A stretch of DNA of 64,000 bases, taken from Splendidivirga corallicola (GTDB lineage: Bacteria > Bacteroidota > Bacteroidia > Cytophagales > Cyclobacteriaceae). Below, in pieces: positions 46,783-55,233 of the stretch. A model generated the notes under the pieces. That model was not told the DNA's origin. It saw only the letters and a program-made list of their open reading frames with translations, and made no database searches. The stretch is from contig JAUJEA010000016.1 of NCBI GenBank assembly GCA_030442035.1, positions 62,001-126,000 on the forward strand, read 5' to 3'. Both the position numbers and the translations under genes were made by a program. The stretch's first letter is position 1. Every line of letters starts with the position of its first letter.

Positions 46783-48169
46783 GAACTTTAGATTAAATGT
46801 TGTTGTCAGAATTGCGGTCATATTTGTACTTGCAATTTTGCTGGCTTTTGTGCTGTCTCAAACCAACTGGTTTTTCACTCCACTGGTGATTATTTTATTG
46901 TTACTCATTTTTCTTCTGAGCCTGATCCGTTATGTTGAAAAAACGAATCGTGACATCACTTACTTTTTATTGTCTATTCAGCAGGGAGGGTTTACCAATA
47001 CTTTTAAATCTAATAAAAGGGGTATTAATTACGATGCGCTCAGTGAGGCATTTAATAGCATTATTAAGGAGTTTCAACGTGTTGCTCTGGAAAAAGAATC
47101 TCATTACCAATATTTACAAACCTTAAATGAAAACATTGGAGTGGCTATCATTAGTTACCTGGATTCCGGGGAAATACAGCTTTATAATTACGCCGCCAAG
47201 AAATTGATCCAGAAACCTTTTTTGAACAACATTCATGATTTAAAAGACATTAACGAAGAACTGTATGAGTTGATCATGGACCTGAAGCCCGGGCGCAGAA
47301 AGATTGCTAAAATATTCCTGAGGGAACAAACCCAACAGCTTTCAATTCACTTCAAAGAGTTCAAATTGAAAGACCAGGATTTTAAATTAGTGTTAATGCA
47401 AAATATCAATGCAGAATTGGATGAAAAGGAAGTGGAGGCCTGGCAAAAGCTTACCAGTGTTTTAACACATGAGATCATGAATTCAGTAACCCCGATTGCC
47501 TCTTTGACTGAAGCTATCAATAAAATGCTTAACGGAGGAAACGAACACAAAAAGAGCGTGGCTAAATTGGAAGAGGAGGATTTGGAGGACATTCATACAA
47601 GCCTTGAAACCATTGAAAATCGTAGTAAAGGATTACTCAAATTTGTGCATGCCTATAAGGATTTTTCAAAAACTCCGGATATCAATTTAGTAAGAACAGA
47701 CATTGTAGCTTTATTAAGGCGCATCCAGTCATTACTTGGACCTGATTTTCAACAAAACAAGATTGAACTGGATTGGCCATCTGATCATAAAGCAGTCATC
47801 ATTTTAGCTGACCCGGAACTCATTGAGCAAGTCTTGATCAATTTACTTAAAAACGCTATGGAGGCGCTTAATGGAGAGCCCGATGGAAAAATAAAAATCC
47901 GGCTTAGTGATGTCAACAATCACAGATTGAAGCTTTATATCAGCGATAATGGTATGGGTATCGATAAAAATATTCTGGACAAGATATTTGTTCCCTTCTT
48001 CACCACCAAAAAGAAAGGGACCGGTGTAGGGCTCAGTTTATCAAAAAAAATCATGAAGCTTCATGATGGTTCTATTGCCGTACAGTCAAAAAAAGGAAAG
48101 GGGACTACATTCATACTTGATTTTCCTGTTGAACAGGAAGTGTCCTCAATTGATAGGGAAACTACTTAA
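46772..48169 (+). CDS. Sensor histidine kinase, NtrB-like output
   Basis: About 465 residues from the ATG at 46772, which overlaps the regulator's last codons by 11 bp; the frame opens 12 codons earlier but that part only mirrors the regulator sequence. Two N-terminal TMs (IAVIFVLAILLAFVLS and FTPLVIILLLLIFLLSLI) with almost no periplasmic loop, a PAS-like cytosolic region, H-box H233 in LTHEIMNSVTPI, N-box LINLLKNAMEAL, G1 SDNGMGID and G2 GTGVGLSL. The short loop suggests it senses a signal in the membrane or cytosol. Cognate to the upstream regulator by overlap and divergence from the permeases. Confidence 0.92.
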   Translation: MVYKNFRLNVVVRIAVIFVLAILLAFVLSQTNWFFTPLVIILLLLIFLLSLIRYVEKTNRDITYFLLSIQQGGFTNTFKSNKRGINYDALSEAFNSIIKEFQRVALEKESHYQYLQTLNENIGVAIISYLDSGEIQLYNYAAKKLIQKPFLNNIHDLKDINEELYELIMDLKPGRRKIAKIFLREQTQQLSIHFKEFKLKDQDFKLVLMQNINAELDEKEVEAWQKLTSVLTHEIMNSVTPIASLTEAINKMLNGGNEHKKSVAKLEEEDLEDIHTSLETIENRSKGLLKFVHAYKDFSKTPDINLVRTDIVALLRRIQSLLGPDFQQNKIELDWPSDHKAVIILADPELIEQVLINLLKNAMEALNGEPDGKIKIRLSDVNNHRLKLYISDNGMGIDKNILDKIFVPFFTTKKKGTGVGLSLSKKIMKLHDGSIAVQSKKGKGTTFILDFPVEQEVSSIDRETT

Positions 48170-48183
48170 TTGAAGAGGAGAGA

Positions 48184-48747
48184 TCAATAATTAAACTGTA
48201 TCCCAAAATCAAAGATAGGTTTTCTGAAATCAACTTCTTCCGCACTGTTGGTATTAAAGATGTAGGAAATACCGGAGAAGATCCTTAGCTTTTGTACAGG
48301 TCTTATACTAATATTTATTCCAGGCTCTATTGAAAAGAAACCATTGGAACCAATGGATCTATTATCGCTGTTTATCCCACTGTATTCATTTATTAACCCA
48401 AAACCAATGGCGGATTTTGGATGGATGCCAAATCGCTCGTTACAAGATAGTAGATCCATCGCTATGCCAAAAGAAACATGATAGAATGATTGAAATTCAT
48501 AACCTTCACGCTTAGTACTGGACATGGTGTTAATGTTTCTCATGACAGAGAGACCGAGTTCATATTTCTTGTTAACTAAAACCTTATTACCCATTAAACC
48601 TATCAATATGCCTGTAGATGTTTCATGATGTGGGACAAGTTTCAAAACAGGTCCAACAAGAAATCGTTTTTGAGGATCTTCACTATTCTGAGCCCAGGCT
48701 GCACAAGAAAGAAAAAATACTAATAAAAATGTCAGTGAACGTTTCAT
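48184..48747 (-). CDS. Small outer-membrane beta-barrel-like protein
   Basis: About 187 residues from the ATG at 48747, which gives a clean signal peptide MKRSLTFLLVFFLSCAAWAQ; the frame extends 29 codons upstream without one. The mature part alternates polar and hydrophobic residues (GPVLKLVP, GILIGLMGNKV, SFYHVSFGIAMDLL, IEPGINISI) and ends with an aromatic C-terminal strand, FDFGIQFNY, as outer-membrane barrels do. No named family recognised. It is convergent with the kinase gene, 14 bp apart, and probably unrelated to it. Confidence 0.7.
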   Translation of the reverse strand: MKRSLTFLLVFFLSCAAWAQNSEDPQKRFLVGPVLKLVPHHETSTGILIGLMGNKVLVNKKYELGLSVMRNINTMSSTKREGYEFQSFYHVSFGIAMDLLSCNERFGIHPKSAIGFGLINEYSGINSDNRSIGSNGFFSIEPGINISIRPVQKLRIFSGISYIFNTNSAEEVDFRKPIFDFGIQFNY

Positions 48748-48811
48748 ATGGTGTTCATTTTTTTTATTGACACCAATCTTTGATGGATAGTTGGAATGGA
48801 AAGTATAGCAT

Positions 48812-49111
48812 CTACAATGCGTTGAACCAACCAATATTAGTTTCGGACAATGTTAACTCATCTCCTTCCTTATCAATGGAATCTATAGTGCTTTTATTCT
48901 CTTCATAGAACTGCTCATACAAGGCCTGGGATTCCCATTTATCCAGGGAAATGTAAACATTCTTTGAGGATGTGTCCTTCACCAATTCGGTGTTGATATA
49001 CCCGGTGGCTTTTTTAAATAGTGCCACCCATTTGCCTTTTTGGCCATATAGTTCTTCGAATTGCTCCAGTCGATTTAAATCAACTTCATACTTCCAGATA
49101 GCAACAAACAT
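48812..49111 (-). CDS. Antibiotic biosynthesis monooxygenase (ABM) domain protein
   Basis: About 99 residues from the ATG at 49111 (MFVAIWKYEVDLNRLEQFEE); the extra 21 codons of the frame lie upstream of the fold. The pattern FVAIWKYEV, FEELYGQKGKWVALFKKATG, NVYISLDKWESQALYEQFYE is that of ferredoxin-like ABM/YgiN proteins, which act on quinols or in small-molecule oxidation as dimers. Cytosolic. It lies in a leftward string of small genes with the SRPBCC protein and the ECF sigma factor, separated by about 100 bp each. Confidence 0.75.
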   Translation of the reverse strand: MFVAIWKYEVDLNRLEQFEELYGQKGKWVALFKKATGYINTELVKDTSSKNVYISLDKWESQALYEQFYEENKSTIDSIDKEGDELTLSETNIGWFNAL

Positions 49112-49210
49112 GATCAGGTAATTTGGTGATGATTCAATTGAGCATAATATACAAATAAACCCTGTGCCACACACCAGACATTTACAGGGTTTATGCTGAT
49201 AAATACTATC

Positions 49211-49609
49211 CTAGATTGCCTTCATTCTGTTGTTCCGGGCATTATGCTCTAATTCTACTAATTCGAGTTCCTCCATTAATGGTGGAATATACATGCCAAA
49301 ACGACCTCTTAAACCTTTCCTGAGCCCATACCATCCTCCAACGGGATTATTTTCCGAGCGTCCCCAAGCTTCAATAGTGTCTGGTTTTGGTTCCTTCTTT
49401 TCGTCAGCACTTCCCAATAGCATCCAATCTCCATGTGCCTTAAGCATTTGATGAAGATCCTCAATGCAGCGAGCATCATAGTGTAAAACTGTCGACCCCA
49501 CTGTACAAACCAATATTTCTCTTCCATCCTTGATGTCCTTGTACATTTGATATTCGGATGATCCCGGAGGCGTTTTTAATATCCATGGATTTTCTTTTGT
49601 TCCTTTCAT
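49211..49609 (-). CDS. Conserved hypothetical protein
   Basis: A 132-residue soluble protein starting MKGTKENPWILKTPPGSSEY. It has a strand-rich middle (GREILVCTVGSTVLHYDARC) and a tail rich in Gly/Arg (WYGLRKGLRGRFGMYIPPLM). The conserved-looking start 'ENPWxLKTPPGSSEYxMYxD' suggests a small DUF family, whose number I cannot name with certainty. No signal peptide. It lies 41 bp from the SRPBCC gene upstream and 99 bp from the ABM gene downstream, likely in one operon. Confidence 0.65.
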   Translation of the reverse strand: MKGTKENPWILKTPPGSSEYQMYKDIKDGREILVCTVGSTVLHYDARCIEDLHQMLKAHGDWMLLGSADEKKEPKPDTIEAWGRSENNPVGGWYGLRKGLRGRFGMYIPPLMEELELVELEHNARNNRMKAI

Positions 49610-49650
49610 GATATTTTGAGTTATTCAGATTAAAGTTGTACAATGAGGGT

Positions 49651-50178
49651 CTAGTTTTTTGAATTTTGGATGAGCTCAGCTTCCCGCTTAAGATCTGCTG
49701 CAAATTGCTCGAAGGAGTCATCAAAATCAGGAATGTGTTTCGCGGCCATCGGGTACATTAATCCTCCCATCTTTTCAATCATGGAAAATGTGTTGGTACC
49801 GTCAGGATTTGATTTGAGCGAAAAAGTGCGTACTCCTCTAAAAAAAGGAGCAGTACCATCGGCCCAAACCATCTCATTTTCAGCCTTTACAGATTTCACT
49901 TTTATTGTGAAAACCCTTGAAGGATCAACGATGGATTTAAGCTTGATTTTCTCGCCTTGTACAATGTCCCCTTCAAATGAAACAATTGTGGAATTCCATC
50001 TGGAAATATCGGCACCGTTGGTGAGTAATGTCCAAATAATAGAAGCGTCAGCAGCAATGTTTGTACTTACGGCAGTTTGTCTGCTGAATGTCTTTTTGTT
50101 TGTCTGGGCCCTTCCGTCCTGGGCCATTGAAATACTCGTAGTCGTCATGATCATTAAAATTGTTAAGCAATTTTTCAT
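49651..50178 (-). CDS. Exported SRPBCC (START-like) domain protein
   Basis: A 175-residue protein with a signal peptide (CLTILMIMTTTSISMAQ). The mature part is a SRPBCC/polyketide-cyclase-like fold: AVSTNIAADASIIWTLLTNG, DISRWNSTIVSFEGDIVQGE, RVFTIKVKSVKAENEMVW and FSMIEKMGG. The fold binds hydrophobic ligands in a deep cavity; export of such a domain is unusual since most members are cytosolic. It lies downstream of the ECF sigma factor gene in the same direction, so it may be a target or partner of it. Confidence 0.78.
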   Translation of the reverse strand: MKNCLTILMIMTTTSISMAQDGRAQTNKKTFSRQTAVSTNIAADASIIWTLLTNGADISRWNSTIVSFEGDIVQGEKIKLKSIVDPSRVFTIKVKSVKAENEMVWADGTAPFFRGVRTFSLKSNPDGTNTFSMIEKMGGLMYPMAAKHIPDFDDSFEQFAADLKREAELIQNSKN

Positions 50179-50235
50179 TCGTTTAAAGTTAACTGGCGCT
50201 GAGCGTGTGACACTAAAGCTTAATCATGCTTGAGT

Positions 50236-50248
50236 ATACCTCAGGTAT
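50236..50248. promoter_or_regulatory. Short palindrome ATACCT-C-AGGTAT
   Basis: A perfect 6+6 palindrome with a one-base centre, 58 bp upstream of the SRPBCC gene start and downstream of the ECF sigma gene. It shares the ATACCT/AGGTAT words with the dispersed repeat at 52495-52561, so it may be a remnant of that element rather than an operator. Confidence 0.3.
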
Positions 50249-50311
50249 CGCCTGTTTCATCTCAATTTTGATCCTTTGACGACTGGCGAGATTGGAATGA
50301 TAGGGAAATGC

Positions 50312-51106
50312 TTAACTTTTTTTTAAATATTCTTCCATAACTTTTCTATTATGCTGTAAATGATGGAGTTGTAATTCTGAAGCATCTGATTGAAAGGGAT
50401 CAATCCCCTGGACAATTTTGGTTCTTAAATCAAACAAATGTTCTTTATCCCCATTTTCGGCTTCACGAGCCATTTCAATTTTCATCACCTCCTCCTGTGC
50501 TTTTTGTTTGGGATTGAACATGCCATTCAATTCGGTACACTGATGACAGATACCTTCTTTATTGATCAAAGAGCATCTTTTATCAAAAATTTCAATCATT
50601 TTACTGCGACCTATATGGAGATAATATTTTACCATAGCTTCGGTATTGTCAATGATTTCAGCTATCTCTTTTACTTTAAATTCATAGACTTCTTTCAACA
50701 ACAAGGTAAGTTGTTGTTCCAGTGGAAGTGACTTTGATATACAAGTAAAACAAAATGCAATATGCTCCTTTATTTCAAAATTGCCTTGTGGGGAAGTCAT
50801 TCTTATTTGTCCCATTTCCTGAAGGAATTGCTGATTGGAAAGTGCAGCCTCTCTACAAATATCCGTGACATTTTCAGGCCATCTTTTTTTTGATCTTAAG
50901 TGATCTCTGGCAAGATTGGACGCAATAGCAAAGATCCAGGTCCGCAAAGAGGCATCACCTTTGAATGATTCAATGTTGGCATGGGCTTTCAGATAGGTCT
51001 CCTGTACAATATCATCGGTTTCTTCCACATTGGTTGTCATGCGTAAGATGTAAGAACGCAAGTGCGACCTACAATCTTCAAATTCTTTAGTAAGTTGGTC
51101 TATCAT
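50312..51106 (-). CDS. ECF-type RNA polymerase sigma factor with Cys-containing extension
   Basis: A 264-residue protein, longer than usual ECF factors (about 170-200). Region 2: RSYILRMTTNVEETDDIVQE, YLKAHANIESFKGDASLRTW, IFAIASNLARDHLRSKKRWP. Region 4: LPLEQQLTLLLKEVYEFKVK and EIAEIIDNTEAMVKYYLHIG RSK. A CxxC pair (IAFCFTCIS) lies just before region 4, and the C-terminal extension has C-x8-C-x2-C (RCSLINKEGICHQC) and a Lys/Glu-rich tail. The cysteines suggest a zinc or redox sensor built into the sigma factor; no anti-sigma gene is nearby. Confidence 0.88.
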   Translation of the reverse strand: MIDQLTKEFEDCRSHLRSYILRMTTNVEETDDIVQETYLKAHANIESFKGDASLRTWIFAIASNLARDHLRSKKRWPENVTDICREAALSNQQFLQEMGQIRMTSPQGNFEIKEHIAFCFTCISKSLPLEQQLTLLLKEVYEFKVKEIAEIIDNTEAMVKYYLHIGRSKMIEIFDKRCSLINKEGICHQCTELNGMFNPKQKAQEEVMKIEMAREAENGDKEHLFDLRTKIVQGIDPFQSDASELQLHHLQHNRKVMEEYLKKS

Positions 51107-51144
51107 TTCCTGGTATTGGTAATGTCATGAATCTTTTATCTATC

Positions 51145-51600
51145 TTATGAACCACTAAGAATTTTGGTTAGCAGGTTCCGCTGATTCCCCTTGAAGCCAT
51201 GTTTAGTATATAGGCTATTTCCACTTTCATTATGTCGCTCTACTTCCAGGTGTATTGCTCTGACTCTTAATTTTTTTGCCTGATCAATCACAAAATCCAT
51301 TGTTGTGTTTCCTATCCCTTTATTCCTGAAAGATTTTTTTAAGTAAAGTTCATCTATAAAAGCATCCTTACCCTGGTATTCAAAGCTAAAGCCGAATGTA
51401 AGGGCTATATAGCCAATTATATTATGATTATCCATGATCAACCATAATCTTCCCAAAACTTCATTATTAATAAACTCCAGTATATTATCGGATCCAGTCT
51501 TTCTGTTAAAATCATATTGATCTATAGCATTGAAATCCTCCATCATATCAAGTATTTCTTGGAGATCATCCTTATTTGCCAGTTTGAAATGAACCTTCAT
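51145..51600 (-). CDS. GNAT family N-acetyltransferase
   Basis: A 151-residue protein. It starts KVHFKLANKDDLQEILDMME and has the acetyl-CoA loop in KSFRNKGIGNTTMDFVIDQA with the following HLEVERHNESGNSLYTKHGF, the canonical motifs A and B. The second half of motif A (RxxGxG) is complete. Acceptor substrate unknown. It lies 38 bp upstream of the sigma-factor gene in the same direction and 77 bp downstream of the next acetyltransferase-like gene. Confidence 0.88.
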   Translation of the reverse strand: MKVHFKLANKDDLQEILDMMEDFNAIDQYDFNRKTGSDNILEFINNEVLGRLWLIMDNHNIIGYIALTFGFSFEYQGKDAFIDELYLKKSFRNKGIGNTTMDFVIDQAKKLRVRAIHLEVERHNESGNSLYTKHGFKGNQRNLLTKILSGS

Positions 51601-51677
51601 TTCATTCAGAAGTTTTAATGAGATTGAAATTCATTTGAAAACCAATTTATCAACCCTGACTTTGAATATATTCATAA

Positions 51678-52436
51678 TTACTGTAAATCCGATTTTATTT
51701 TACCTGCTAACATAGCTCCTGCTATTTTTAAGCCGGCTTTAATTAAAGTGGCCCTGGAGGCAGTATTCTTAGTACTGCACCGGGCTGCTGGTACTCTGCC
51801 AGCCAAATAACATTCTTTTTTCAATTCCTGAAGGATATAGGTTCCCAAACCATTTTTCCTGCATTCCTTTTTTACTTCCATATATAGATCTGCAAATGGA
51901 ATATTGTAATGCAGCAAGAAACCTCCGGTGGCAACAATTTCGCCATTTTGTTCCAGGACATAATCACCCGCCTCATCACCTTTCTTCCCAAATACGTTAT
52001 CATCTTTCTCACGCAAACGAAATGTTATTCCTGGTATGACATATTGAGTTACGGCATGATCAGCAAAGAGCGTAGTGTCGCTGCTTATGTTTTTTGAGAA
52101 CTCATATAGCATTGATGAAAGCAATAGATCATTGCTTTGTGATTCAATAAAATCAACGCCTGAGACCTTTATTAATTTTAAAAAAATAAGGCTTGAGATG
52201 TTTCTAAATGGTGGGATTATGTAGAATTCAAATATTGCGTTCCGGTCTTTTAGCTCCTCTATTCCTTTGACTGAACCATAGCCTATCTCTCTATCATCAA
52301 AGGTTATAAGATAGGAATCGGACCAATTCCTTTCATGACATGCATTGTACCTAATTTGAAAATTGTTTTCCTGGAGGAATAATGTACGGAACGGTAGAAT
52401 CTCCTTTAGCTCAGTTTTATAGACCCTGATTTTCAT
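51678..52436 (-). CDS. GNAT-type acetyltransferase, two-part protein
   Basis: A 252-residue protein. The C-terminal third carries a recognisable GNAT core: GEIVATGGFLLHYN, then VKKECRKNGLGTYILQELKK (acetyl-CoA loop) and CSTKNTASRATLIKAGLKIA. The N-terminal part (about 1-130: SYLITFDDREIGYGSVKGIE, FEFYIIPPFRNISSLIFLKL) looks like a degenerate second GNAT half lacking the acetyl-CoA loop, so it is a probable tandem GNAT with one active domain. Cytosolic. Substrate unknown. Confidence 0.75.
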   Translation of the reverse strand: MKIRVYKTELKEILPFRTLFLQENNFQIRYNACHERNWSDSYLITFDDREIGYGSVKGIEELKDRNAIFEFYIIPPFRNISSLIFLKLIKVSGVDFIESQSNDLLLSSMLYEFSKNISSDTTLFADHAVTQYVIPGITFRLREKDDNVFGKKGDEAGDYVLEQNGEIVATGGFLLHYNIPFADLYMEVKKECRKNGLGTYILQELKKECYLAGRVPAARCSTKNTASRATLIKAGLKIAGAMLAGKIKSDLQ

Positions 52437-52494
52437 TTATCATGGTTAATTATTGAAACTTAAAGCGTCAAGACTTTCCGGGATTTGAGAAGTA

Positions 52495-52561
52495 AGCTTT
52501 CAGGTATCAGTTTATTCAGCAGAAAATCATGCTAAAACCTGAGACCTAATACCTGAAAGCT
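52495..52561. repeat. Dispersed palindromic repeat (copy B)
   Basis: AGCTTTCAGGTAT (52495-52507) and ATACCTGAAAGCT (52549-52561) are perfect 13-bp reverse complements 41 bp apart. Inside lies CTAAAACCTGAGA (52532-52544), shared exactly with 45304-45316. It sits between a leftward acetyltransferase gene and the S9 peptidase gene's 3' end. REP-like or MITE-like; no open frame. Confidence 0.75.
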
Positions 52562-52632
52562 CATTTTATCATCTTTCACTTAGCGACTTTGATATTTAAT
52601 TTTTACAATACCTATCTGAGATCAATCACATA

Positions 52633-54978
52633 TCATCTGCCTGCACCGATCTTATATTCTCTTGGAGGTTCTACGCCAAGCAGGTGCTCAACAAAATAGT
52701 CCCATCTGCGTCGCATCATGTAGGCTTCGTTGCCAAATCCATGGCCTCTATTCGGAAAGAGGATCAGGTCAAAATCTTTATTGGCTGCGATCAACTCATT
52801 AACTACAAGCATGGTATTGGATACCGGAACATTGCTATCCAAAGTGCCATGGGCCAATAGAAGTTTTCCTTTGAGGTTTTTAACCAGCAATTGATTGGCT
52901 TGATTATCATAATTCGTTGTGCCGTCAGCATTCTTTTTTAATAATCCCTGCCACTTTTCGCCCCAATCATCCTCATAATTGCGATTATCGTGATTTCCTG
53001 CACTGCTAACAGCAACCTTAAAGAAATCAGGATAACGTAGAATGGCATCCGTTGAGGCAAAGCCACCTCCGGAATGCCCGTATATACCAACACGATCAAT
53101 GTCTATCCAGGAATATTTGGCTGCTAATTGTTTCATAGCAGTGATCTGATCCGGCAATCCATTGTCTCCCATGTTGCCATAATAAGCCGCATGGAAAGAT
53201 TTTGAACGCATCGGAGTACCCATGGCATCAATAGCCACAACAATGAAGCCCAGCTCGGCCAGTGATTGTTTGTCACCTCTTGACGGACTGAAACTGCGGC
53301 TTCCAACACTTCCCGACTGTGGGCCTGGATAAATATAATTGATGATCGGGTATTTTTTTGAGGGATCAAAGTTACTTGGCTTAAACATCATCCCATAGAT
53401 ATCTGTTTCCCCATCTCTTGCTTTGACAGAGAACGATTCGGGAGCCTTCCAGCCGTTGTCCATGAGCTGTGAAATATCAGGTTTCCCAATCTTCATAAGT
53501 TCCTTGCCATTATTAGATCTCACTACAGTAACAGGAGGTACATCCGGTTTGGAATATCTGTCCACCAAATACTTGCCTGACGGTGAAAGTGTAACAACGT
53601 GGTTTGCATTTGCAGGAGTAAGCAATTGTACTCCTTCAAAATTTACATTGGCCTCCGCTAATTGCTGATTATTCTGTACATCCAGACTGGTACTATAGAG
53701 GTATTGGTAATAGGGATCACCAGGTTCTTTTCCTGCACCTGTGAAGTATATAGTTCTTGTATCCTCATCTATTCGGAGTACTTGCAATACTGTCCAGTCA
53801 CCTGAAGTGATTTGTTTTTTAAGCTGACCACTTTTTAAGTCATATAGATACAAGTGTCCCCAATTATCCCGCTGGGAGTACCAGATAACTTCGTCAGTAT
53901 TCTTTAAAACATGCCAATTGATTTTCCTCCAGCCTGATTCAAAAAAAGTGTCCACGGTTTCTGACAATACGTCTCTCACGGCCCCAGTATGAGGATCTGC
54001 CACACGAAGTATAGCTTCTTTGTGGTCTCTGGAAGATGAGACAAAGGCTAATTGAGAACCATCTTTACTCCATTCCAGATCCGAAACCTTACCTCCTTCA
54101 ATACTAATATGATCTGTGATGGTAGATCTGTGCTGATCTGGCCCCATTTGCAATTTCACTACTTTTGCATCATCAACATGGATCACCACTCTATGAATTC
54201 TAAAAATAACACTGTCCTCGGGTAGGGGATATTTCCAGGAATACAACTTTGGATGTCCTACATTTGTTGATACCATATACATATTTCCAACACCTCTTGC
54301 ATCATGCTGGAAGGTAGCAATCATTTTAGAGTCCGGAGACCAGGTCAAAACAGGTCTGTCACTTTTGGCCCAGCCGGCATTATTTGTGGCATACCCAAAG
54401 TCTTCAATACCATCAAAGGTCAATTGTGTTTCTTTTCCTGTTGTGAGATCACGTATCCATAAGTTGAAATCACGAATGAAAGCAGCCGATTTCCCATCAG
54501 GTGATTCAATGGCCTTCCAATCTCTGTGAGGATAGGGGTCACTTTCTTTACAGTTGCCACCCTTGGTGTCGCAGGAATAGTATTGCTTGCCTACTCTAAA
54601 AACAAGGGCCTTTTCATTGTTAGTGTATTCAAAGCTGCTGAATGGAAGCTTTTTACCTGAATATTGTTTACCAGTTAATTTTGAAAGTGCATTGGCTACT
54701 TTGTTGTGATCAAAAGCCTGTTTGTATTTCTGACTTTTAGCGCTGACCAGTAAAAATTCTGAACCCTCGGGTGAGGTGGTTCTATACCAGAACCTATCAC
54801 CATCAATCCAGTTTGGCCTAATATTCATATCAAAAACGAGCTTGGATGTATTTGTATAGAGGAATTTCTCCGCCCTGGCATAGTCCTCAACTGTTACCTC
54901 TTGAGCAAATGTGAGTGTATTGATTAAACACGTTATTATCATCAACGTGGATAAATGTATTGTTTTGGGTTTGTTCAT
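52633..54978 (-). CDS. Exported S9 family peptidase (dipeptidyl peptidase IV-like)
   Basis: A 781-residue protein with a signal peptide (LMIITCLINTLTFAQ). The N-terminal part (about 50-510) is a DPP-IV-type beta-propeller (LNLWIRDLTTGKETQLTFDG, VLTWSPDSKMIATFQHD). The C-terminal alpha/beta hydrolase has the catalytic Ser S636 in GIYGHSGGGFAS, Asp D714 in HGTLDSNVPV and His H746 in NRGHGFGN. It removes dipeptides, mostly after Pro or Ala, from peptides in the periplasm; products would feed the POT transporters. No T9SS tail. Single-gene transcript. Confidence 0.93.
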   Translation of the reverse strand: MNKPKTIHLSTLMIITCLINTLTFAQEVTVEDYARAEKFLYTNTSKLVFDMNIRPNWIDGDRFWYRTTSPEGSEFLLVSAKSQKYKQAFDHNKVANALSKLTGKQYSGKKLPFSSFEYTNNEKALVFRVGKQYYSCDTKGGNCKESDPYPHRDWKAIESPDGKSAAFIRDFNLWIRDLTTGKETQLTFDGIEDFGYATNNAGWAKSDRPVLTWSPDSKMIATFQHDARGVGNMYMVSTNVGHPKLYSWKYPLPEDSVIFRIHRVVIHVDDAKVVKLQMGPDQHRSTITDHISIEGGKVSDLEWSKDGSQLAFVSSSRDHKEAILRVADPHTGAVRDVLSETVDTFFESGWRKINWHVLKNTDEVIWYSQRDNWGHLYLYDLKSGQLKKQITSGDWTVLQVLRIDEDTRTIYFTGAGKEPGDPYYQYLYSTSLDVQNNQQLAEANVNFEGVQLLTPANANHVVTLSPSGKYLVDRYSKPDVPPVTVVRSNNGKELMKIGKPDISQLMDNGWKAPESFSVKARDGETDIYGMMFKPSNFDPSKKYPIINYIYPGPQSGSVGSRSFSPSRGDKQSLAELGFIVVAIDAMGTPMRSKSFHAAYYGNMGDNGLPDQITAMKQLAAKYSWIDIDRVGIYGHSGGGFASTDAILRYPDFFKVAVSSAGNHDNRNYEDDWGEKWQGLLKKNADGTTNYDNQANQLLVKNLKGKLLLAHGTLDSNVPVSNTMLVVNELIAANKDFDLILFPNRGHGFGNEAYMMRRRWDYFVEHLLGVEPPREYKIGAGR

Positions 54979-55233
54979 TGGTATTTAAATTTTTGATCGC
55001 AACAAATTACAAAATATCCTGACAAAATTAGGTATTGAAGGAAGATGGTTATTTGCCGGATTCAATTTTATGATACAAGATATCATGCTGAACAAATAAT
55101 CGAGATAATCATATTACCACTTACCTATTGATATAAATCATTTATCGATAGAGTGTTACCTCCGATCTAATAATCAGCTCTTTCCTGCAGTGGGCTTCGT
55201 ATTATTGTATAGATGTTTAAGTAGTATTGTTCA

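Noticed and set aside
52437-52632. tRNA-like or transposon remnant between acetyltransferase and S9 genes
   Set aside because: The palindrome has no tRNA T-loop or anticodon features and encodes no protein; kept only as a dispersed repeat.
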